Origin: Acidimicrobiia bacterium | Lineage (GTDB): Bacteria > Actinomycetota > Acidimicrobiia > Acidimicrobiales > Aldehydirespiratoraceae | Length of the DNA: 58,889 bases | Direction: 5' to 3' | Assembly (NCBI GenBank): GCA_030432715.1 | Contig: JAUIML010000003.1 | Location: 1-58,889, forward strand | Shown: positions 56,032 to 58,889 of the stretch, piece by piece | How positions within the stretch are numbered: the first letter of the stretch is position 1 | How the letters are laid out: every line of letters begins with the position of its first letter | The notes under the pieces: model-generated | What the model was told of the DNA's origin: nothing | The model's database searches: none | The model's input: only the letters and a program-made list of their open reading frames with translations | Program-made: the position numbers and the translations under genes

Positions 56032-56340
56032 CTAACCCAAGTCGATCTCGACGACTTCACCGGCGCGCCAAACCGGGAAACGAGCGCACGGACCGATCAG
56101 GTCTTCGAGGGAACCCTGCTTCGCACGATTGCCGCCGACCGCAACCGAAACGACCCCCCCATCTAGCGTGGCCTGGATCGCTGCCTCGACCTCCTGCTTT
56201 GCCGAGGCAGGCCATACGACAGCATGGCCGTCGACGAGGAGACAGTTGCCCCGGATCTCCGTAGTGCCGGTGAGACGGGCTCGCGCTGCACTCGGGCTTG
56301 AACCAACGAGATACGTGACGCCATCCTCCGTCTCCATGGC
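56032..56340 (-). CDS. Hypothetical protein, possibly a truncated remnant
   Basis: METEDGVTYLVGSSPSAARARLTGTTEIRGNCLLVDGHAVVWPASAKQEVEAAIQATLDGG... reads from internal ATG. Confidence 0.4.
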   Translation of the reverse strand, partial: AMETEDGVTYLVGSSPSAARARLTGTTEIRGNCLLVDGHAVVWPASAKQEVEAAIQATLDGGVVSVAVGGNRAKQGSLEDLIGPCARFPVWRAGEVVEIDLG

Positions 56341-56377
56341 CACTGACACTGATTCGCCACGCTCTCCTTCATCGCTA

Positions 56378-56473
56378 CTACAACCGCTCGCCCAGTGCGC
56401 TGCGCGCCGCCGTCGAGCCGACGACGTCGGAGAACAGGACGGTGGCCGTGGTGGGCCGGTGGTCTTCTGACAC
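56378..56473 (-). pseudogene. 5' remnant of a class III adenylate/guanylate cyclase gene
   Basis: Reverse-strand reading VSEDHRPTTATVLFSDVVGSTAARSALGERL* resembles cyclase N-terminus (TVLFSDVVGST) then stop. Confidence 0.55.
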
Positions 56474-56607
56474 CGCGCCAGAGTACGGCACCGCTCACCT
56501 CGGCGTTCCACTGTCCAGAAGGATGCCTCTCGGCGAAGGCCGCCAGCGGCGGCCTCGACCCTCGTCAACCTGGGTTGACGACTCTCTCGTGCCGACGCTT
56601 CGGCGGG

Positions 56608-57087
56608 TCAGCCGCGCATGACGGCGAGGCGGCCGATCGCCCGCCGACTGATGCGGCTGGCCGCCACGGGGGCGACGTCCATGAGCGTCATCAGCTCGGC
56701 CCGGTCCAGCTCTCGCACCCGGGTGATGCCGGTGGTGCGGACCGTGGCGGTGCGGGGCAGCGCCACCGGTGCGGCGCCGGGTCCACCGGGGCGGGTGTAG
56801 AGCAGCGCCACTTCGCCGAAGAACTCGCCGGCGGCCAGGGTGTTGACGACCTCGCCGTTGACGACGACCTCGACCTCACCCTCGATGATGAGCGAGAAGC
56901 GCTCGGCCCGGGAACCCTCGGACACGATCTCGGCGCCGGGCAGATAGACGTATTCGGTGCCGAGATCACGCACTCGGCGGCGGGCACGACGCCCCACTTC
57001 GCCACAGACGCTCTCCCACCAGTACTCGTTGCCCGCCGTGGTCCGGACCTGGGTGGCGGTTGCGGGTGTGGTCGTGGTTGCGGTCAT
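56608..57087 (-). CDS. Cyclic nucleotide-binding domain protein
   Basis: DLGTEYVYLPGAEIVSEGSRAERFSLIIEGEVEVVVNGEVVNTLAAGEFFGEVALLYTRPGGPG...RTATVRTTG. Confidence 0.88.
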   Translation of the reverse strand: MTATTTTPATATQVRTTAGNEYWWESVCGEVGRRARRRVRDLGTEYVYLPGAEIVSEGSRAERFSLIIEGEVEVVVNGEVVNTLAAGEFFGEVALLYTRPGGPGAAPVALPRTATVRTTGITRVRELDRAELMTLMDVAPVAASRISRRAIGRLAVMRG

Positions 57088-57261
57088 CGTGCTCCCCTTG
57101 CGGTGACTCGGCCGGCGCTTCCGGCTCGTGCCCGATGCGGACACAGTTGTCATCCAACCCGCTGCCCCGGATCCGTTCCGTGACGTGGGTTCCACACGGC
57201 GTGTGTCGTTGGTCACAGGGCCGCGTTCACGGCAGCGGCTCGGGCATCTACCATCGGGTCC

Positions 57262-58053
57262 GTGCCGTTCCGACAGATCTTCACCGTCCTGCTCGCGATG
57301 ATCGTGATCCTGCTCGCCGCCCTGGTCGTGCTGAGCTGGGGCGACGACGACGGCGACACGGCCGATCCCACCGAAACCACGCTGGCGCCCGACGACGAAT
57401 CGACCAGCACCACCAGCTCCACCACCACCACGCTGGCGCCGGTGACCACCTCGATCCCCGTCGACTGCGTCTCCGATCCCGACACCCCCGATACCGAGAC
57501 CACCACGACCACCACGGGCGACGTGACCACCACGTTCAACCCCGACGGAGCCGACGATGACGAGACCGACGACGGCACCGACGACGTCGCCCTCGAGCCC
57601 ACGCTCGGGCGCAACTCCTCGCTCAGCACCGTGGGCCTCGACACCGTCACCTTCGGGCTGACCGTCAACCAGGCCGAGCGGGCCTCCGGCCATCGGATGA
57701 GCAACTGCGAACCGGTCACCGACTGCTACCGGGTCACGCCCGACGGCGCCCCGACCGGCATCAGCTTCGTGGTCGACAACGGCACCATCGAGCGGGTCGA
57801 CATCGTCGGCGACAGCCCGATCACCACGCTCTCCGGGGCCGGGATCGGCACGACCGACGAAGAGCTCGACGAGTTGTTCGGCGACCAGCTCGACCGCGTC
57901 GACCTCGGCGGCGGACGCACCGACGTCGTGTTCGTCCCCGCCGACGACAACGACCAGGAGTTCCGCGTGGCCTTCACCACCCTCGACGGTGCGGTCGAGT
58001 CGCTGCGGTCCGGGCGGGTGCCCCTCGTGCTCGAGACCGAGGCCTGCGCCTAG
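57262..58053 (+). CDS. Secreted/membrane-anchored protein with Thr-rich linker
   Basis: VPFRQIFTVLLAMIVILLAALVVLSW TM then TTLAPDDESTSTTSSTTTTLAPVTT. Confidence 0.7.
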   Translation: MPFRQIFTVLLAMIVILLAALVVLSWGDDDGDTADPTETTLAPDDESTSTTSSTTTTLAPVTTSIPVDCVSDPDTPDTETTTTTTGDVTTTFNPDGADDDETDDGTDDVALEPTLGRNSSLSTVGLDTVTFGLTVNQAERASGHRMSNCEPVTDCYRVTPDGAPTGISFVVDNGTIERVDIVGDSPITTLSGAGIGTTDEELDELFGDQLDRVDLGGGRTDVVFVPADDNDQEFRVAFTTLDGAVESLRSGRVPLVLETEACA

Positions 58054-58607
58054 GAGAACGGGTCGGTCGGGAGCGAGCGCACGAACCCCAGGCACTCCAC
58101 GACGACCGACCCGACACCACCCGGCACGAACTCGCCGGTGGCGAGGTCGAGATCCGTCACGAACTCGACGTCGACGAACTCGAGCCGTTCACCGTCGAAC
58201 TCGAACGGCAGCACCCCTTCGAGGCGGGGTTCGAACAGCACCGCATCGTCGCACTCCCCCCCCTGGAGGCCCACGTAGGGCTCGGCCTCGAAGGCGCGGA
58301 CACGACCCACCACGGGTTTGCCGTTGACATCCAGCCCGTTCACCGCGACCTCGACCTCGCTCGCGCCCCCGGCCGCGCAGACGGCGTCGAGCTCGTACAC
58401 GGCGGGCCCGATCTCGATCACTGCCGACGACAGCGGCACCGTGGTCGTCGTCGTCGTCACAGTTGTGGTCGGGGCCCGGGTGGTGGTGGGCGCCCGTTGA
58501 CCGGTGGGGCCGTCCTCCACCGAACACCCGGCCACGAGCAGCACCGCGGCGAGCAAGGCCGCCACGGCAAGGGTCGCCGACAGGGGCGGCAGGACGGGGC
58601 GGCGCAT
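58050..58607 (-). CDS. Putative lipoprotein
   Basis: Signal peptide with lipobox LLVAGC followed by Thr-rich linker. Confidence 0.75.
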   Translation of the reverse strand: MRRPVLPPLSATLAVAALLAAVLLVAGCSVEDGPTGQRAPTTTRAPTTTVTTTTTTVPLSSAVIEIGPAVYELDAVCAAGGASEVEVAVNGLDVNGKPVVGRVRAFEAEPYVGLQGGECDDAVLFEPRLEGVLPFEFDGERLEFVDVEFVTDLDLATGEFVPGGVGSVVVECLGFVRSLPTDPFS

Positions 58608-58634
58608 CCTTGCAGGGTAGAGCGGGTCAAAACG

Positions 58635-58667
58635 GGAAACGGACCGCCCGGTCGGCGGTCCGTTTCC
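58635..58667 (-). terminator. Rho-independent terminator-like hairpin
   Basis: GGAAACGGACCGCC CGGTC GGCGGTCCGTTTCC, 14-bp perfect stem, followed on the minus strand by CGTTTTGACC. Confidence 0.7.
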
Positions 58668-58744
58668 AGATGCACTCTCGGGAGTCCAATCCGACAGGTG
58701 ATCCGTTGCCGCTGAGCGGCGTCACCGGTACTACGCACGAGATG

Positions 58745-58787
58745 GGCCCGAGTCGCGCGATTTCTCGGATTTCTTCGCGACTGGGCC
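58745..58787. repeat. Long inverted repeat downstream of the right-edge gene
   Basis: GGCCC(G)AGTCGCG ... CGCGACTGGGCC, 12-bp stem with one bulge. Confidence 0.55.
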
Positions 58788-58799
58788 GAACGACCCAGT

Positions 58800-58889
58800 T
58801 CAGGACACGTCGGAGCGGTGGACCCGCAGCGCGCCCCGTGCCAGATGCGTGTTGGGCACGTGCACCGTGGTCCCGTCACTCTCGATCTC
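58800..58889 (-). CDS. C-terminal end of a gene extending off the window, possibly MscS-like channel
   Basis: Reverse reading EIESDGTTVHVPNTHLARGALRVHRSDVS*; VHVPN resembles the MscS beta-domain. Confidence 0.4.
   Translation of the reverse strand, partial: EIESDGTTVHVPNTHLARGALRVHRSDVS

Noticed and set aside
55468-56600. tRNA-Lys-associated integrative element
   Set aside because: No integrase gene and no direct repeat of the tRNA 3' end seen by eye downstream; only a small scar-like region is supported.
57361-57540. Thr codon-rich repeats (ACC/ACG) as a possible tandem DNA repeat or CRISPR-like array
   Set aside because: Ordinary Thr-rich linker of a secreted protein; no spacer/repeat structure. 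No CRISPR array was seen anywhere in the window.

Overview
High-GC actinobacterial chromosome segment (Acidimicrobiia-like, inferred from gene content only) that is densely packed, with many GTGA/ATGA 4-bp gene overlaps. Left part (0-34 kb) is mainly core metabolism: a cytochrome b6/subunit IV-type quinol reductase operon with a co-encoded two-[4Fe-4S] ferredoxin and a divergent c-type cytochrome; pgi; a rex-hemA-hemC-hemD-(...)-hemB-hemL heme block; an acyl-CoA ligase; an ABC exporter; SAM hydrolase; proC; mshA with a YbjN-like neighbour; an RsiG-like protein; a MoaD/ThiS protein; an ABC1 kinase; a flavin monooxygenase; MFS transporters; and a sulfatase. Right part (34.9-55.4 kb) is an exopolysaccharide locus (nucleotidyltransferase, epimerase, Wzz/BY-kinase, Wzy-like, sulfotransferase, FkbM methyltransferase, several glycosyltransferases, two Wzx-like flippases, two paralogous secreted TIM-barrel hydrolases, and a priming transferase-GT4 fusion), followed by tRNA-Lys(TTT) and a small scrambled region. 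Most notable observations: (i) a b6f-like complex with a ferredoxin and no Rieske gene in view, whose divergent promoter region holds a 28-bp perfect palindrome and a Rex-like site, and whose cytochrome c and subunit IV share an N-terminal motif; (ii) a HemD-GNAT fusion ORF; (iii) an RsiG-like protein with two c-di-GMP-type signature motifs; (iv) an EPS locus with an SLH-anchored hydrolase and its paralog; (v) two probable single-base frameshifts; (vi) a 31-codon nucleotide cyclase remnant fused to unrelated sequence near tRNA-Lys. All family names come from reading sequence motifs; no database search was run.
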